Part shown: in pieces, positions 19,047 to 28,872 of the stretch
Layout: each line of letters begins with the position of its first letter
Numbering within the stretch: position 1 is the first letter of the stretch
NCBI RefSeq assembly: GCF_008728195.1
Contig: NZ_CP031598.1
Coordinates: forward strand, 682,001 to 746,000
DNA length: 64,000 bases
Direction: 5' to 3'
Origin: Roseovarius indicus
GTDB taxonomy: Bacteria; Pseudomonadota; Alphaproteobacteria; Rhodobacterales; Rhodobacteraceae
The notes under the pieces: generated by a model
What the model saw: the letters and a program-made list of their open reading frames with translations, nothing else
Told to the model about the DNA's origin: nothing
The model's database searches: none
Translations under genes and position numbers: made by a program

Positions 19047-20999
19047 TCAGTTCATCACTTCCTTGCGGCTTTCCGGATCGCCGAACCGCTCCACCTGGCG
19101 TGACCGGTACAACTCCACTTCCTTGTCATAGGCATGGTTGAAGGCATCGAACAGCGTTGTCCCGACTTCCAGTCGCGGCATGTATACGATATCGGCGCCG
19201 GCATTGCGGATCTTGTCCACCTTGGAAAGGGTGATGGCATTCGCGATGATCGTGGCAGTCGGATTGACATGCCGCACGAGCCTGACCAGCGCGGCAGTGT
19301 CGATCCCGCGAAGCAGGTCATCGGGGATCGTGCAAAGAACGACCTTGGCCCGGTCTATCCCCGCATGGAGGAGTGCTTCCTCGTTGGTGATATCCCCGTA
19401 AACGATATGCGGCCCCATCTCGCGGATCGCGGGGTGCAGGGAAACGTTGAAGTCGACGATGGAGGTATGTGGCAAAAGGTCGGGCTGGTGCCGTGCCAGT
19501 TCGGCAAGGAATGAGGAGGCATCGCGATGTACGCCCAGAATACCGAGAACCACCTCGTGGCCGGCTTTTTCTTCTTCGGTTCCCGGCTCCTTGAAGCCGA
19601 GGCGTGAGAGCGTGGATTTCATCGAGTCATAGATGACGTAGGCTTTCTCGAACAAGGGCGTGGTGAGGATCGCCGTGATGACGAAAGCAAGGATGATGAC
19701 GGCCGCGAATTCCTGGCTGATGTGGTTCAATTCCAGCCCGAGGAAGACAATCACAAGCGAGAATTCCGATATCTGCGCGAGCTGTATCGAACTGACCTGC
19801 GCGCTGCGCTGGTCGATGCCGAGGAAATAGAACACGGGAAAAAAGACAAACTGACGTGCCAGCACCGCGAGCGCGGCAATCAGCACCGCCAGCAACGGGA
19901 TCTCCAGCGAGGTCAATGCCGGAATGCTCATGCCCAATCCGACGAAAAACAGGGTCACGAAGAAATCCTTCACCAGCCCGACCTTGGTCACGATTTCCAC
20001 GCTGTACGGCGAACTTGCAATGGTCGCTCCGGCGATCAGTGCCGCCATGCCGGATCCGACCGCCAGCGACAGGTCAATGCCCATCATATGCAGCAAGGGA
20101 TCGAAACTCGACCCGACAGCCACGATGGCAAAACACCACGACATAGCCCCGAGGAGAATGAGCTCGGGTTTCTTGGCGATCCACGAAAAGGCCCTGTGAG
20201 CGATCAGCCGAGACAGGACGCCGGCAATGATAATGAGTATGCCTATGCCGAAGAATGAACTCAGGATTGCAACGATGTCCGGGTTGTCGAGACTGGGTTG
20301 GATCAACGTTGCGACGATGGCCCAGATGTCCTGAAAAATAAGTATGATGAGCGATATTTGCCCCGGCCGCGTATCAAGCTGGAAGTGTTCCTGAAACAGT
20401 TTGACGACGAGAAGCGACGACGAGACCGAAACAGCCACACCCACGTAGAGCGGTGTTAGCGGGGCCGCGGTCAAAAGTCCGCCGATGCCCGCGAATATCA
20501 GAAGTTTGGTAGCCAGGACCCCGAACAGCAATGTCAGGGGAAATTGCAGCAAACCTGCCAACAATAGGGTTCGCCCACTTGCGAGGATGCGAGGAAGGTC
20601 GATCTCGAGCCCGATGACGAAGAGCAGGAGTACGAAACCGATCTGGGCAATCGCCTCGATGCTGCCCGGGTCGGTGATGATATGAAACCCAACCGGGCCC
20701 AAGCCGACACCGGCAAGAATGAACGCCGCGATCGAAGGGATGCCGATGCGGGCGAACAGAACGGCAAGGCCACCCGCTACCAACAGGCTTGCCCCGATAT
20801 CGGCCACGAGCGTCGGCACCGCGCCGCCGGCCGCAAGGGCAGGAGAAGCGCTGAAAATCGCGAGAAATCCTGAGAGAACACCGATGGCACGGCCTGGGTG
20901 CCGCTGGGCGCCGTTCGCGCGCGCGCCGCCCGCAAACACGGCTAAGCGGTTATGAGACAACTCCTTGAAAACAAGCAGTAAGAGCCGCGCCAAGTTCAT
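19047..20999 (-). CDS. CPA2-family cation:proton antiporter with C-terminal RCK/TrkA-like domain
   Basis: Kef/YbaL-type monovalent cation:proton antiporter of the inner membrane, 650 residues. The first roughly 420 residues form about 12 membrane segments of the Na_H_Exchanger type. The C-terminal part (about 460-600) is TrkA-N/RCK-like: DITNEEALLHAGIDRAKVVL and ATIIANAITLSKVDKIRNAGAD match the second half of the fold. The nucleotide-binding glycine loop at its start is degraded (GILGVHRDASSF in place of GxGxxG). I chose the ATG at 20999 because GGGGGAA lies 4 bases upstream; 24 further codons to 21071 are open but lack a start signal. It lies 22 bases downstream of a small gene on the same strand, suggesting an operon. 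Confidence 0.88.
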   Translation of the reverse strand: MNLARLLLLVFKELSHNRLAVFAGGARANGAQRHPGRAIGVLSGFLAIFSASPALAAGGAVPTLVADIGASLLVAGGLAVLFARIGIPSIAAFILAGVGLGPVGFHIITDPGSIEAIAQIGFVLLLFVIGLEIDLPRILASGRTLLLAGLLQFPLTLLFGVLATKLLIFAGIGGLLTAAPLTPLYVGVAVSVSSSLLVVKLFQEHFQLDTRPGQISLIILIFQDIWAIVATLIQPSLDNPDIVAILSSFFGIGILIIIAGVLSRLIAHRAFSWIAKKPELILLGAMSWCFAIVAVGSSFDPLLHMMGIDLSLAVGSGMAALIAGATIASSPYSVEIVTKVGLVKDFFVTLFFVGLGMSIPALTSLEIPLLAVLIAALAVLARQFVFFPVFYFLGIDQRSAQVSSIQLAQISEFSLVIVFLGLELNHISQEFAAVIILAFVITAILTTPLFEKAYVIYDSMKSTLSRLGFKEPGTEEEKAGHEVVLGILGVHRDASSFLAELARHQPDLLPHTSIVDFNVSLHPAIREMGPHIVYGDITNEEALLHAGIDRAKVVLCTIPDDLLRGIDTAALVRLVRHVNPTATIIANAITLSKVDKIRNAGADIVYMPRLEVGTTLFDAFNHAYDKEVELYRSRQVERFGDPESRKEVMN

Positions 21000-21021
21000 T
21001 GAGTTCCCCCGATAATCCAAC

Positions 21022-21222
21022 TCACGCCCGGTTGGCGCCCAGTATGCCGCCGTGTTCACCACGATCTGCAATATCCAAATGAAGCGCGGTAGGTCTGTCG
21101 GCGCGCAACCTCAATAAACCTGCCTTGATCGAAGACGCGAAATTCTGCGCCAGATCAGCCCAGCCGAAATCACTCGGGAGCGTACCAGAAATTGACTGTC
21201 TGACAATAAGGCGCGTGAGCAT
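21022..21222 (-). CDS. Small protein of unknown function (66 aa) upstream of antiporter
   Basis: A short frame with a very good ribosome-binding site: GAGGAGG precedes the ATG at 21222 with an 8-base spacer. The predicted product begins MLTRLIVRQSISGTLPSDFG and ends GGILGANRA. It is soluble, with no signal peptide or membrane segment and no recognised domain. The stop is 22 bases before the antiporter start, which has its own Shine-Dalgarno, so the two genes look like one transcription unit. It may be an antiporter accessory protein or a leader peptide; I do not recognise the family. Confidence 0.5.
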   Translation of the reverse strand: MLTRLIVRQSISGTLPSDFGWADLAQNFASSIKAGLLRLRADRPTALHLDIADRGEHGGILGANRA

Positions 21223-21289
21223 GCTCGTTGCCTCCTCAGGATGCCGGATAAAGCGCCGGTTTCCCGCGCAATGGTGACTTGTCTGACAA
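21197..21289. promoter_or_regulatory. Repeated TGTCTGACAA motif, candidate operator pair
   Basis: The decamer TGTCTGACAA occurs at 21197-21206 and again at 21280-21289. The second copy sits in the palindrome CTTGTC-T-GACAAG (21278-21290). Both lie around the divergent start region of the small gene/antiporter pair and the CBS gene, so a regulator binding both sites is plausible. No factor is assigned. Confidence 0.4.
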
Positions 21290-21470
21290 GCGTTCTGAAA
21301 GCGAGCGAATTGCTTCCTGTTAAGGCGACCGGCGGCGATTTGCGGCAACGTTCCAAAAGTCGGGTCGCGGCAAACGCTGCCTTCGGCTCGGCGGAGAGGA
21401 CAGCCATCGTCCGGGAACTGCCGGAAAACCGGTACAATCATCGGTTTCCGGCTCACTGGGTGAGAAAAGA

Positions 21471-21911
21471 ATGAAGGTCGCAGATCTCATGAGACAACCA
21501 GCCGTCACTGTTTGCGCGTCGGCGAGCCTTGTCGCTACGGCCAAGTTGATGCGTGAGCGGGACGTAGGTTTTGTCGCTGTGGTCGAAAGTGGCGCGCTTG
21601 TGGGCGTTGTCACCGACAGAGACATTGTCCTCAGATCGGTCAGCGTGAACGGCCGCGTGAACGATGTCCTGGTCGCTGATGTCATGAGCCGGCATGTCTT
21701 GATCTGCCTTGAAAGCCAGACAGTTGAAAACGCGGCAGCCAGTATGGGGGACAATCAAGTTCGCCGCCTGCCAGTTCTCGACGAGACGGGAAACCTTGTC
21801 GGCGTTCTGTCGCTGGACACCATAGCCGAGGACTACTCGGAATCGCTGGCAGGTGAGACTCTTGGCGAAATAGTCGAAGAGCGCAGCCCCCCGCCAAACG
21901 TCGACCCGTGA
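21471..21911 (+). CDS. CBS-domain pair protein
   Basis: A 146-residue stand-alone CBS pair (Bateman module). CBS1 is at about 1-60 (KVADLMRQPAVTVCASASL and DVGFVAVVESGALVGVVTDRDIVLR) and CBS2 at about 70-128 (VADVMSRHVLICLESQTVENAAASM and VRRLPVLDETGNLVGVLSLDTIAED). Such proteins usually bind adenosyl ligands (AMP, ATP, SAM or NAD(H)) and regulate partner enzymes or transporters. Both halves keep the GxxTDRD-like or GxxSLDTI ligand motifs. The gene is divergent from the small gene/antiporter unit and convergent with the Crp/Fnr gene (35-base gap). Energy-state control of the adjacent antiporter is a guess from position. Confidence 0.9.
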   Translation: MKVADLMRQPAVTVCASASLVATAKLMRERDVGFVAVVESGALVGVVTDRDIVLRSVSVNGRVNDVLVADVMSRHVLICLESQTVENAAASMGDNQVRRLPVLDETGNLVGVLSLDTIAEDYSESLAGETLGEIVEERSPPPNVDP

Positions 21912-21946
21912 CGTCGAAATCCCGAAAGATGATGCAAACGTGACCG

Positions 21947-22696
21947 TCAGATTTGAGGAATGATCTCTCGCTTGAGCCTGTCAGGATCCACCCCGGCCAA
22001 CCTGGCCAAAGCTTGTGAATCGAGAATCCGAATATCCATGTGATCGCTTGATTCCAGAACACCGTTTCGCGTCAGGCGGCGCATGGTGCGACAGACATGG
22101 ACCGAAGACAGCCCGACATAGTCCCCCAATTGCTGCTGGGTCAGCGGTACGTGAAATGACGGGATATCGGGCTCGCAGACAGAATCCAGCCTGATGCAGA
22201 ATTCAAGCAGGGCATAGGCCACACGCATCTCGGCGGTTCCCTTTCCCAAGCGCAACATTCTTTCCGCTCGTCGCGCGCGTTTCGCTGCCTCGATCAGATG
22301 AGACATCCGGGCCAATTCTGGCCAGTCCTTCGTAAGGCGTTCCCAGTTTCTATATGGCAGCGCCGCAAGCGTACCATCGGTCAGAGCCTCGATCATGACC
22401 GACGATGTCACCCCATCAGCAGATGCAGGGTCGATAATATCACCGGGCAAGGCGAAATCGATGATCTGGTTCTGTCCTTCGTCGAGTGACTTCGATAGAG
22501 CAAGCCACCCGTCGAGCACACAGTAGATTGATTCACACTCATCGCCCTCGAGGATGAGTGTGTTGCCGTCTCTGAAAGTGACGGCATGCCGGGCGAAAGT
22601 GTCCTGAAGTGTCTGGGAAATCCCTCGCGGGCCGGCTGTTGGCAGGACACGACCGAGTGCGGCCGATTTCTCGGAAGAATGATACTCTGCAAACAC
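21947..22696 (-). CDS. Crp/Fnr-family transcriptional regulator
   Basis: A 249-residue regulator with an effector-sensing beta-barrel (about 35-125, LILEGDECESIYCVLDGWLAL, FALPGDIIDPAS) and a winged HTH (about 165-225, LTQQQLGDYVGLSSVHVCRTMRRL). The N-terminal Cys cluster of FNR is absent. The barrel lacks the GE...R(S/T)A cassette that holds cAMP in CRP, so cAMP sensing is unlikely despite the cyclase in this window; a FixK/Dnr-like or ligand-free regulator fits better. The start is GTG at 22696, chosen because AAGGAGG lies 7 bases upstream; 37 more open codons upstream have no such site. A TACATT-N10-AATGTA inverted repeat about 100 bases upstream could be its control site. Confidence 0.88.
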   Translation of the reverse strand: MFAEYHSSEKSAALGRVLPTAGPRGISQTLQDTFARHAVTFRDGNTLILEGDECESIYCVLDGWLALSKSLDEGQNQIIDFALPGDIIDPASADGVTSSVMIEALTDGTLAALPYRNWERLTKDWPELARMSHLIEAAKRARRAERMLRLGKGTAEMRVAYALLEFCIRLDSVCEPDIPSFHVPLTQQQLGDYVGLSSVHVCRTMRRLTRNGVLESSDHMDIRILDSQALARLAGVDPDRLKREIIPQI

Positions 22697-22796
22697 CGTC
22701 TGCACCTCCTTTCTGCCTCGTCCAGCATTCGCGAAACGAATTGGGGAGAGGGACAGGAGGATGCTTGATCCCGCCTGTTCCTCACTTCCCGGAAGA

Positions 22797-22818
22797 TACA
22801 TTAACACGTTTGAATGTA
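22797..22818. promoter_or_regulatory. Inverted repeat TACATT-N10-AATGTA upstream of Crp/Fnr gene
   Basis: Perfect 6-base arms at 22797-22802 and 22813-22818 lie about 100-120 bases upstream of the GTG start of the Crp/Fnr gene, in an otherwise non-coding stretch. The position suits an operator. The spacing is wider than the usual Crp/Fnr site, so another factor may bind. Confidence 0.35.
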
Positions 22819-22884
22819 ATGGTGCACGTCAATCGCACTCCGGCACCGATCTGATCGACAGGAGCACACGCCTCGTCGGAGCGG

Positions 22885-25800
22885 TTAGCTCGCCTTGTTC
22901 TTGCCCCCGCGGAACAGCCGGGTGACGATCATGAAGAACAGCGGCACGAAGATGACCCCGAGTACCGTTGCGGAGATCGTTCCGCCAAGTACGCCCGAGC
23001 CGATGGAGTTCCGGCCGCCCGAGCCCGCGCCCGAACTCAGGACCAGAGGCAGAACGCCCAGTGAGAAGGCCATCGACGTCATGATGATCGGGCGGAACCT
23101 CTGACGGGCCGCCGTGGCGACGGCGTCGATCACCCGTTCGCCGGCCTCGTAGCGTTCCCGGGCGAATTCCACGATCAGGATGGCGTTCTTGCCTGTCAGG
23201 CCGATTACGGTAAGCAGGCCCACTTGGAAGAAGACCCCGTTTTCGAACCCGCCAAGCCATGCTCCGACCAGAGATCCGAGAATGCCGATGGGCATGGCCA
23301 GCATGACCGCGAAGGGGATTGACCAGCTCTCGTAGAGCGCGGCGAGTGACAGGAATACGACCGCCAGCGAAAGTGCATAAAGCAATGGCGCCTGACTGCC
23401 TGATTGACGCTCCTCAAGTGACAGCCCGGTCCACGCGGCGTCGTAGCCCGGCCCGATGTCGGCGATGATACGTTCCATCTCGGCCATGGCTTCGCCGGTG
23501 GTCACACCCGGGGCCGGCGAACCCTGGATCTGGATCGATGGAACGCCGTTGTACCGGTAAAGCCCCTGCGCGCCATAGGCCCAGCTGCCTTCCGAGAAGT
23601 TCGAGAAGGGCACCAGCCCGCCGCTGGCATTGCGCACTCTCCACTTATCGATATCGGAGGGGGTCGACCGGGCATCCGCATCGCCTTGAACATAGACGCG
23701 TTTGATCCGGCCCTGATCTACGAAATCGTTGACGTAGGTGCCGGCCCACGCGACTTGCAAAAGCTGGCCGACATCGGTTGGTGTCAGTCCCATGGCGCCG
23801 GCCTTGCGCCAGTCGATATCCAGGTTGAACTGAGATGCATCCTCCAGCCCGCTGGGGCGGGCCGAGGCGATCAGCGGGCTTTGTGCCGCCGCACCCAGAA
23901 GCTGATTGCGCGCGGCGACGAGATCGGCGTGGCTCTGACCCTCGCGGGCCTGCAGGTAAAAGTCGAAACCAGAGACGTTGCCCAGTTCGATGACAGAAGG
24001 GGGAACAACCGGGAAGACCTGTGCGTCGCGGATCTGGCTGAAGGCCCCGAAGGCACGCCCGGCAAGCGCCTGTACGCCTTGCTGCGGCTCTTTCCGATCG
24101 TCCCAGTCTTCAAGCTGGACGAAGGCGATGCCCATGTTCTGCCCGCTCCCGCCGAAGCTGAACCCAACGACGCCGAACATGGATTTGACGACACCGTTCT
24201 CCTGCGTGAGGTAATAATCCTCGACCTGCTCCAGAACGTCGAGCGTACGTTCGGCAGAAGCGCCAGTTGGGGCCTGAATGAGCGTGAAGAGAATACCCTG
24301 GTCTTCGTTCGGCAGAAACCCCGTCGGCGTACGCATGAACAGCAGCACCATGGTAGCCGCCAAGGCGAGGTAGATGAGCCCGACGCGGAACGGGCGCTTC
24401 ACCGACCATTTCACTGTGCCGGTATAGCCGTTGGTCAGCTTCGAGAACCCGCGGTTGAACAAGCCGAAAACCCCGCGCTTCTCGCCGTGATCCTTTGCCT
24501 TGAGCATGGACGCACAGAGCGCCGGTGTCAGGGTAATCGCCACGACCACGGACAGCGCCATTGCGGAAACGATCGTGATGGCGAACTGTTGGTAGATCAC
24601 GCCGGTCGACCCGGGGAAGAACGCCATTGGCACGAATACCGCCGAGAGCACCATGGCGATGCCGATCAGCGCGCCGGTGATCTGTCCCATCGACTTGTGC
24701 GTCGCTTCGCGGGGCGGAAGACCTTCCTCTTCCATGATACGTTCGACGTTCTCGACCACCACGATCGCGTCATCGACCAGAAGGCCGATAGCCAGAACCA
24801 TCGCCAACATGGTCAGGGTGTTGATCGTGAACCCGGCCACGGCAAGCACGCCGAAGGTGCCAAGCAACACGACCGGCACGGCCAGCGTCGGAATGAGAGT
24901 GGCGCGCAGGTTCTGCAGGAAGAGAAGCATCACGAGGAAAACGAGGCCGATCGCCTCGAATAGCGTTTTCACCACTTCCTTGATCGAGATTTCGATGAAC
25001 GGGGTCGTGTCGTAGGGGATCACGTAATCCACGCCCTCGGGGAAGAAATTCGCGAATTCCTCCATGCGTGCCTTGACGGCTTCGGCCGTATCGAGTGCGT
25101 TCGCGCCGGGGGCAAGACTGATTGCCATGCCCGAGGCCGGGTTGCCGTTGAACCGTGCGATTGTCGCGTAATTCTCGGCGCCAATTTCGACACGCGCAAC
25201 GTCGTCAAGCAACACCAGGCCGCCATCCGTTTCCGCGCGCAGGACGATCTGGCGAAAATCCTCGGGCGTGCTGAGCAGGGATTGGGCGGTGATCGTGGCG
25301 TTCAGCTGCTGCCCTTCGACCGCCGGCCGCGTGCCGAAGGCGCCGGCCGAAATCTGGGCGTTCTGGGCCGAAACCGCGGCGACAACATCCGACGGCGTCA
25401 ACTCGAAGGCCGCCAGCTTGGCGGGGTCGAGCCAGATACGCATGGCGTATTGCCCGCCGAATACATTGACGGAACCGACGCCCTGAATGCGGCTCAGTTC
25501 GTCCACCAGGTTGGTGACCATATAGTCGGCAAGGTCGACCTGCTCGAGGCTTCCGTCTGTCGAGATAAGGCCGACCACCATAAGGAAACCCGCCGAGGAT
25601 TTCTCGACCGTGAGGCCCTGGCGTTGCACGATTTCGGGAAGCAGCGGCGTCGCCCGGCTGAGTTTGTTCTGCACCTGCACCTGGGCAATGTCGACGTCTG
25701 TGCCGGTTTCGAAGGTCAGCGTAATTTCAGACCGGCCCGCGGCTGTGGAACTGGACGAGAAATATCGCAGGCCGTCGAGACCCGTCATCTGCTGCTCGAT

Positions 25801-25992
25801 CACCTGCGTCACGGTGTTGGCCACGGTATCGGCCGAGGCGCCCGGATAGGTGCCGCTGATTGTCACCGACGGCGGAGCAATCTGAGGGTACTGCGCGATG
25901 GGAAGAAGCCGGATCGCAAGAACCCCGATCCCCATGATCAGGATCGAGATAACCCAGGCAAAGACCGGTCGGTCGATGAAAAAGCGTGCCAT
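22885..25992 (-). CDS. RND multidrug efflux permease (HAE1 / AcrB type)
   Basis: Proton-driven inner-membrane pump of a tripartite drug efflux system, with the full 1035-residue family length. It begins [17 protein letters not shown], the hallmark HAE1 N-terminus. The two-fold repeat is visible: membrane segment 1, a large periplasmic loop (about 35-335), segments 2-6, a connecting helix, segment 7, a second periplasmic loop (about 560-870), then segments 8-12. The proton-relay Asp pair is present in [16 protein letters not shown]. The gene is 24 bases downstream of the adaptor gene on the same strand. No outer-membrane factor gene is adjacent, so the pump probably shares a TolC-like channel encoded elsewhere. 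Confidence 0.96.
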   Translation of the reverse strand: MARFFIDRPVFAWVISILIMGIGVLAIRLLPIAQYPQIAPPSVTISGTYPGASADTVANTVTQVIEQQMTGLDGLRYFSSSSTAAGRSEITLTFETGTDVDIAQVQVQNKLSRATPLLPEIVQRQGLTVEKSSAGFLMVVGLISTDGSLEQVDLADYMVTNLVDELSRIQGVGSVNVFGGQYAMRIWLDPAKLAAFELTPSDVVAAVSAQNAQISAGAFGTRPAVEGQQLNATITAQSLLSTPEDFRQIVLRAETDGGLVLLDDVARVEIGAENYATIARFNGNPASGMAISLAPGANALDTAEAVKARMEEFANFFPEGVDYVIPYDTTPFIEISIKEVVKTLFEAIGLVFLVMLLFLQNLRATLIPTLAVPVVLLGTFGVLAVAGFTINTLTMLAMVLAIGLLVDDAIVVVENVERIMEEEGLPPREATHKSMGQITGALIGIAMVLSAVFVPMAFFPGSTGVIYQQFAITIVSAMALSVVVAITLTPALCASMLKAKDHGEKRGVFGLFNRGFSKLTNGYTGTVKWSVKRPFRVGLIYLALAATMVLLFMRTPTGFLPNEDQGILFTLIQAPTGASAERTLDVLEQVEDYYLTQENGVVKSMFGVVGFSFGGSGQNMGIAFVQLEDWDDRKEPQQGVQALAGRAFGAFSQIRDAQVFPVVPPSVIELGNVSGFDFYLQAREGQSHADLVAARNQLLGAAAQSPLIASARPSGLEDASQFNLDIDWRKAGAMGLTPTDVGQLLQVAWAGTYVNDFVDQGRIKRVYVQGDADARSTPSDIDKWRVRNASGGLVPFSNFSEGSWAYGAQGLYRYNGVPSIQIQGSPAPGVTTGEAMAEMERIIADIGPGYDAAWTGLSLEERQSGSQAPLLYALSLAVVFLSLAALYESWSIPFAVMLAMPIGILGSLVGAWLGGFENGVFFQVGLLTVIGLTGKNAILIVEFARERYEAGERVIDAVATAARQRFRPIIMTSMAFSLGVLPLVLSSGAGSGGRNSIGSGVLGGTISATVLGVIFVPLFFMIVTRLFRGGKNKAS

Positions 25993-26016
25993 ATCAAGCG
26001 CCCCCGTATCCGGTCG

Positions 26017-27156
26017 TCATTCCGACTGTGCCTGTTCGCCGGTCTCGGCGCGCTCTTCCGGAGTGACCGTGGCGCCAGGGGCCGCCTTTTGAAAACCGGC
26101 CACGACGAGCCGGTCTCCGGCTTCCAGCCCGTCGCTGACGACCCAGTCGTCGCCACGGTCCTGCACGATGGTCAGCGGGCGTTCCTCGATTGCTCCCTCG
26201 CCGTTCACCACCCATGCGTTGGGCCGGCCACGGCGGTCGCGAACCACGCCTTCCTGTGGGACGAGAAAGACATTTTCGGCCATGTCGACGGGCATTTCCA
26301 CCTGGACGTACATGCCTGGAAGCAGCAGCAGGTCAGGATTGGCGAATTGCAGCCGCAGCGTGACGACACCGGTTTGCGGGTCCACGTTGGGCTCGGCGGC
26401 CTGAAGGCGCCCGGTCTGGTCATACTCCGAACCGTCCGCAAGCGTCAGCCGAACGGTACCGTCGGCGTCGGCCAGCTCTTCTTCCGTTTCTCCCCGACGC
26501 CAGCGAAGTAGATCCGCGGCAGATTGGGTGACATCAACGTAGACCGAGTCGATCTTGCGGATAACCGCAAGAGGTTCAGCCTGGCTGGCCGTTACAAGTG
26601 CGCCCTGGCTTGTCTGAGACAGGCCAATGCGGCCGGACAGGCGGGCGCGGATCGTGGTATGCGAAAGCTCGATCTCTGCAGAATTCAGCTGGGCCTGGGC
26701 AAGTTCAAGTGCGGCAGATGCGGAATCCCGTGCCGCGAGGGCGTCGTCGAGCGCCTGTTCCGAAGCGACATTTCGCGCTTGCAACTCTTGCAGCCGTTCG
26801 GCTTCCCGTTCCGCTGCACCCAGTTGCGCCTCGGCCTGAGAAACACTGGCGCGGGCCTGACGAACGCTCGCCTCGTAGCTCGCCGCGTCGATCCTGTAGA
26901 GGGGCGCATCGAGTTCAACCTGCGCGCCCTCTTCGAAAAGACGCTCGGTAATGATGCCATTCACCTGCGGCCGAACTTCGGCTTGCGCCGATGCTGCAAC
27001 TCGCCCGGGAAGTGTCGAGGTCAGTGTAACCGTCTGCGGTTCGACCGTAACAACCGTCACGGTGGCGGGCGGTTGGCCCTCCTGTGCCACCGCGGCTGAC
27101 AGGGAACAGGTGAGCAGAGCGACGAATGCAGCGGAGCGCCGTAGAAGCAGCGACAT
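26017..27156 (-). CDS. RND efflux periplasmic adaptor (AcrA/MexA type)
   Basis: Membrane-fusion subunit that couples the RND pump to an outer-membrane channel. It has 379 residues with a secretion signal at 1-23 (MSLLLRRSAAFVALLTCSLS, cleavage near AVAQ), barrel and lipoyl strands (LPGRVAASAQAEVRPQVNGI), an alpha-helical hairpin rich in Ala/Glu/Gln (about 90-160) and the returning lipoyl, barrel and membrane-proximal parts. The ATG at 27156 is preceded by AAAGG 6 bases upstream and begins the signal peptide, which rules out the longer frame to 27300. First gene of a two-gene operon with the pump; no dedicated regulator is adjacent. Confidence 0.93.
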   Translation of the reverse strand: MSLLLRRSAAFVALLTCSLSAAVAQEGQPPATVTVVTVEPQTVTLTSTLPGRVAASAQAEVRPQVNGIITERLFEEGAQVELDAPLYRIDAASYEASVRQARASVSQAEAQLGAAEREAERLQELQARNVASEQALDDALAARDSASAALELAQAQLNSAEIELSHTTIRARLSGRIGLSQTSQGALVTASQAEPLAVIRKIDSVYVDVTQSAADLLRWRRGETEEELADADGTVRLTLADGSEYDQTGRLQAAEPNVDPQTGVVTLRLQFANPDLLLLPGMYVQVEMPVDMAENVFLVPQEGVVRDRRGRPNAWVVNGEGAIEERPLTIVQDRGDDWVVSDGLEAGDRLVVAGFQKAAPGATVTPEERAETGEQAQSE

Positions 27157-27618
27157 GGTGAACCTTTCTGAGCGAACGTACTGGCCTGCAAAATGGCGGC
27201 ACGCCTCGGAATATGGGGCACTAAGATAGAACCGGGTCCGGGTTTGCAAGAGCGGATCCCGGGCGGAAGGTCCGCACCGCGAGCGTGCGCGCGAAGACAA
27301 CGATGGCCTCGCCCCAATATTGACCGTCGCTCCGCGTTTGAGCTGATCTTGGGCGTCCGAACCGGATTTGTCAGCTTCTGACTTGTTTTATTGGGCATGC
27401 CGCCCTTTCTTCGATTCGCCCCCAAAAGAGGGCCGGACCCCGGAAATGCCTAACTGTGCCCACATTTCCAGCTAACGGATATGTGATGATGAAAGGGAGT
27501 GCGCAGGCAAACACAGTGCGTGTCCGCATGCGCACAGATGGTGCAACAGGACTTGGTTAAATTCTGTGCGCTGGCTGCCGGAGTTCGGCATGTTTGATGG
27601 TGATTGCAGGCCCGAATT
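27157..27618. other. Divergent intergenic region with a candidate operator
   Basis: About 460 bases between the efflux adaptor and the acyltransferase, transcribed in opposite directions. No convincing gene is present. The only clear structure is a near-perfect palindrome TGTCCGCATGCGCACA at 27521-27536 (arms TGT-N-CGCATGCG-N-ACA), about 80 bases upstream of the acyltransferase, which could be an operator for either gene. Confidence 0.45.
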
Positions 27619-28767
27619 ATGAAACAGCATACCCCGATGCATTTGTCTGAGCCCTTCGCCGGCCCTGCCGCGGTGCAGCCGTCCGCCGGATCTACCATCG
27701 ACTTGACTGTTTCATCCGTTGCGACAGTCGAGGATCTTCAAGAGCTTCAGTCAGAATGGGAGTATCTGTCCAGCCGCGATGGCGAATCCGGTCTGTATCT
27801 TTCCTTTCCGTGGATGTCCCGCCTCTTGAAAGCCAACCATGGCCGATGGCGCGTCTACACTGTGCGGACCGACGACAGCGAAAGGCGGCTGGTCTGCCTT
27901 TTCCCCGCGACCGTCGAACCGCAATCAGGCGACGACGGGTCGGATCTCGGCGACAGGCTTGGGGCTGCTGGGCGACTTACTCTCAGTGATCGGACTGGCT
28001 TCCTCTGCGATCCGGACTTCTCAGAGGAAGGGCCTGCCGCTCTCGCGCGCCAACTGGCAGGTGAGCGTTGGGGAAGAATATCATTGAGGTACGAACCGAC
28101 AGGAATACGGTCGCGTGCCTTCGCCGGGGCCTTCGACAAGGCGCGATTTCGGGTAAGCTGGAAAGACCACTTCATCAATAATGGGCAGACGAATTACCTG
28201 ATTACCCCGACGATCGATCTGCCCGACAGTTTCGAAACCTACCTGGCCAGCCACCTCGGGGCCCAGACCCGCCGGTCGATGCGGCGGGCCATACGCAAGC
28301 ATCTCGAGAGCGGCGAATGCCGTGTGACCATTGCCGACGACCGAACGCTTGAAAAGGACCTGGGTATCCTTGCAGATATCTGGTGCTCGCAATGGTCCGC
28401 AGAATACGACGACAAGGCGCTCACGCGTTCAGTTCGGCGGCACCGGCGGTACTACCTGATGGCTCACGAACTCGACGCCTTCCGTCTGAGCATTCTCTGG
28501 CGTGGCGACACGCCACTAGGCGCTCAGGCCTGTGTCATAGACAGGCTGCATGGCGACCTGATCGCCAAGCAGGGGGCAAGGGTGCTGAGCGAGACGCTGC
28601 CAGTCGGTAACCTGTTGCTGTTGAACGAGGCCCGATGGGCGATCGAGGCCGGCCTGCGCCGGTTCGATCTTGGGCATGGCGATACTGCCTACAAATACAG
28701 CCTGGGTGCATCGGAAAAGGTTACCCAATATTTCAGCATACGTCGCAGGTCAGACGCCCGCGGTTGA
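27619..28767 (+). CDS. BioF2-like (CelD-type) GNAT acyltransferase
   Basis: A 382-residue cytoplasmic protein of the Acetyltransf_6 type (GNAT fold, related to CelD and FemAB-like transferases). The N-terminal half contains DLQELQSEWEYLSS and YLSFPWMSRLLKAN. The characteristic C-terminal half has RRSMRRAIRKHLESG, LGAQACVIDRLHGDLIAKQG and the closing FDLGHGDTAYKYSLG typical of this family. Related proteins often sit in exopolysaccharide or cell-envelope loci; here the gene stands alone, so the acceptor substrate is unknown. The start is ATG at 27619; a TTG five codons earlier is possible. Confidence 0.85.
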   Translation: MKQHTPMHLSEPFAGPAAVQPSAGSTIDLTVSSVATVEDLQELQSEWEYLSSRDGESGLYLSFPWMSRLLKANHGRWRVYTVRTDDSERRLVCLFPATVEPQSGDDGSDLGDRLGAAGRLTLSDRTGFLCDPDFSEEGPAALARQLAGERWGRISLRYEPTGIRSRAFAGAFDKARFRVSWKDHFINNGQTNYLITPTIDLPDSFETYLASHLGAQTRRSMRRAIRKHLESGECRVTIADDRTLEKDLGILADIWCSQWSAEYDDKALTRSVRRHRRYYLMAHELDAFRLSILWRGDTPLGAQACVIDRLHGDLIAKQGARVLSETLPVGNLLLLNEARWAIEAGLRRFDLGHGDTAYKYSLGASEKVTQYFSIRRRSDARG

Positions 28768-28872
28768 CCTGCGTTGGCGCGGCCGGGCAGCGTCTGATTG
28801 AAACCTGGCTTCGGTGGGCCCGCGGGGCTTGTATGGTCATAAAATATGCGACATGCTTAATGCATGGGCGTT

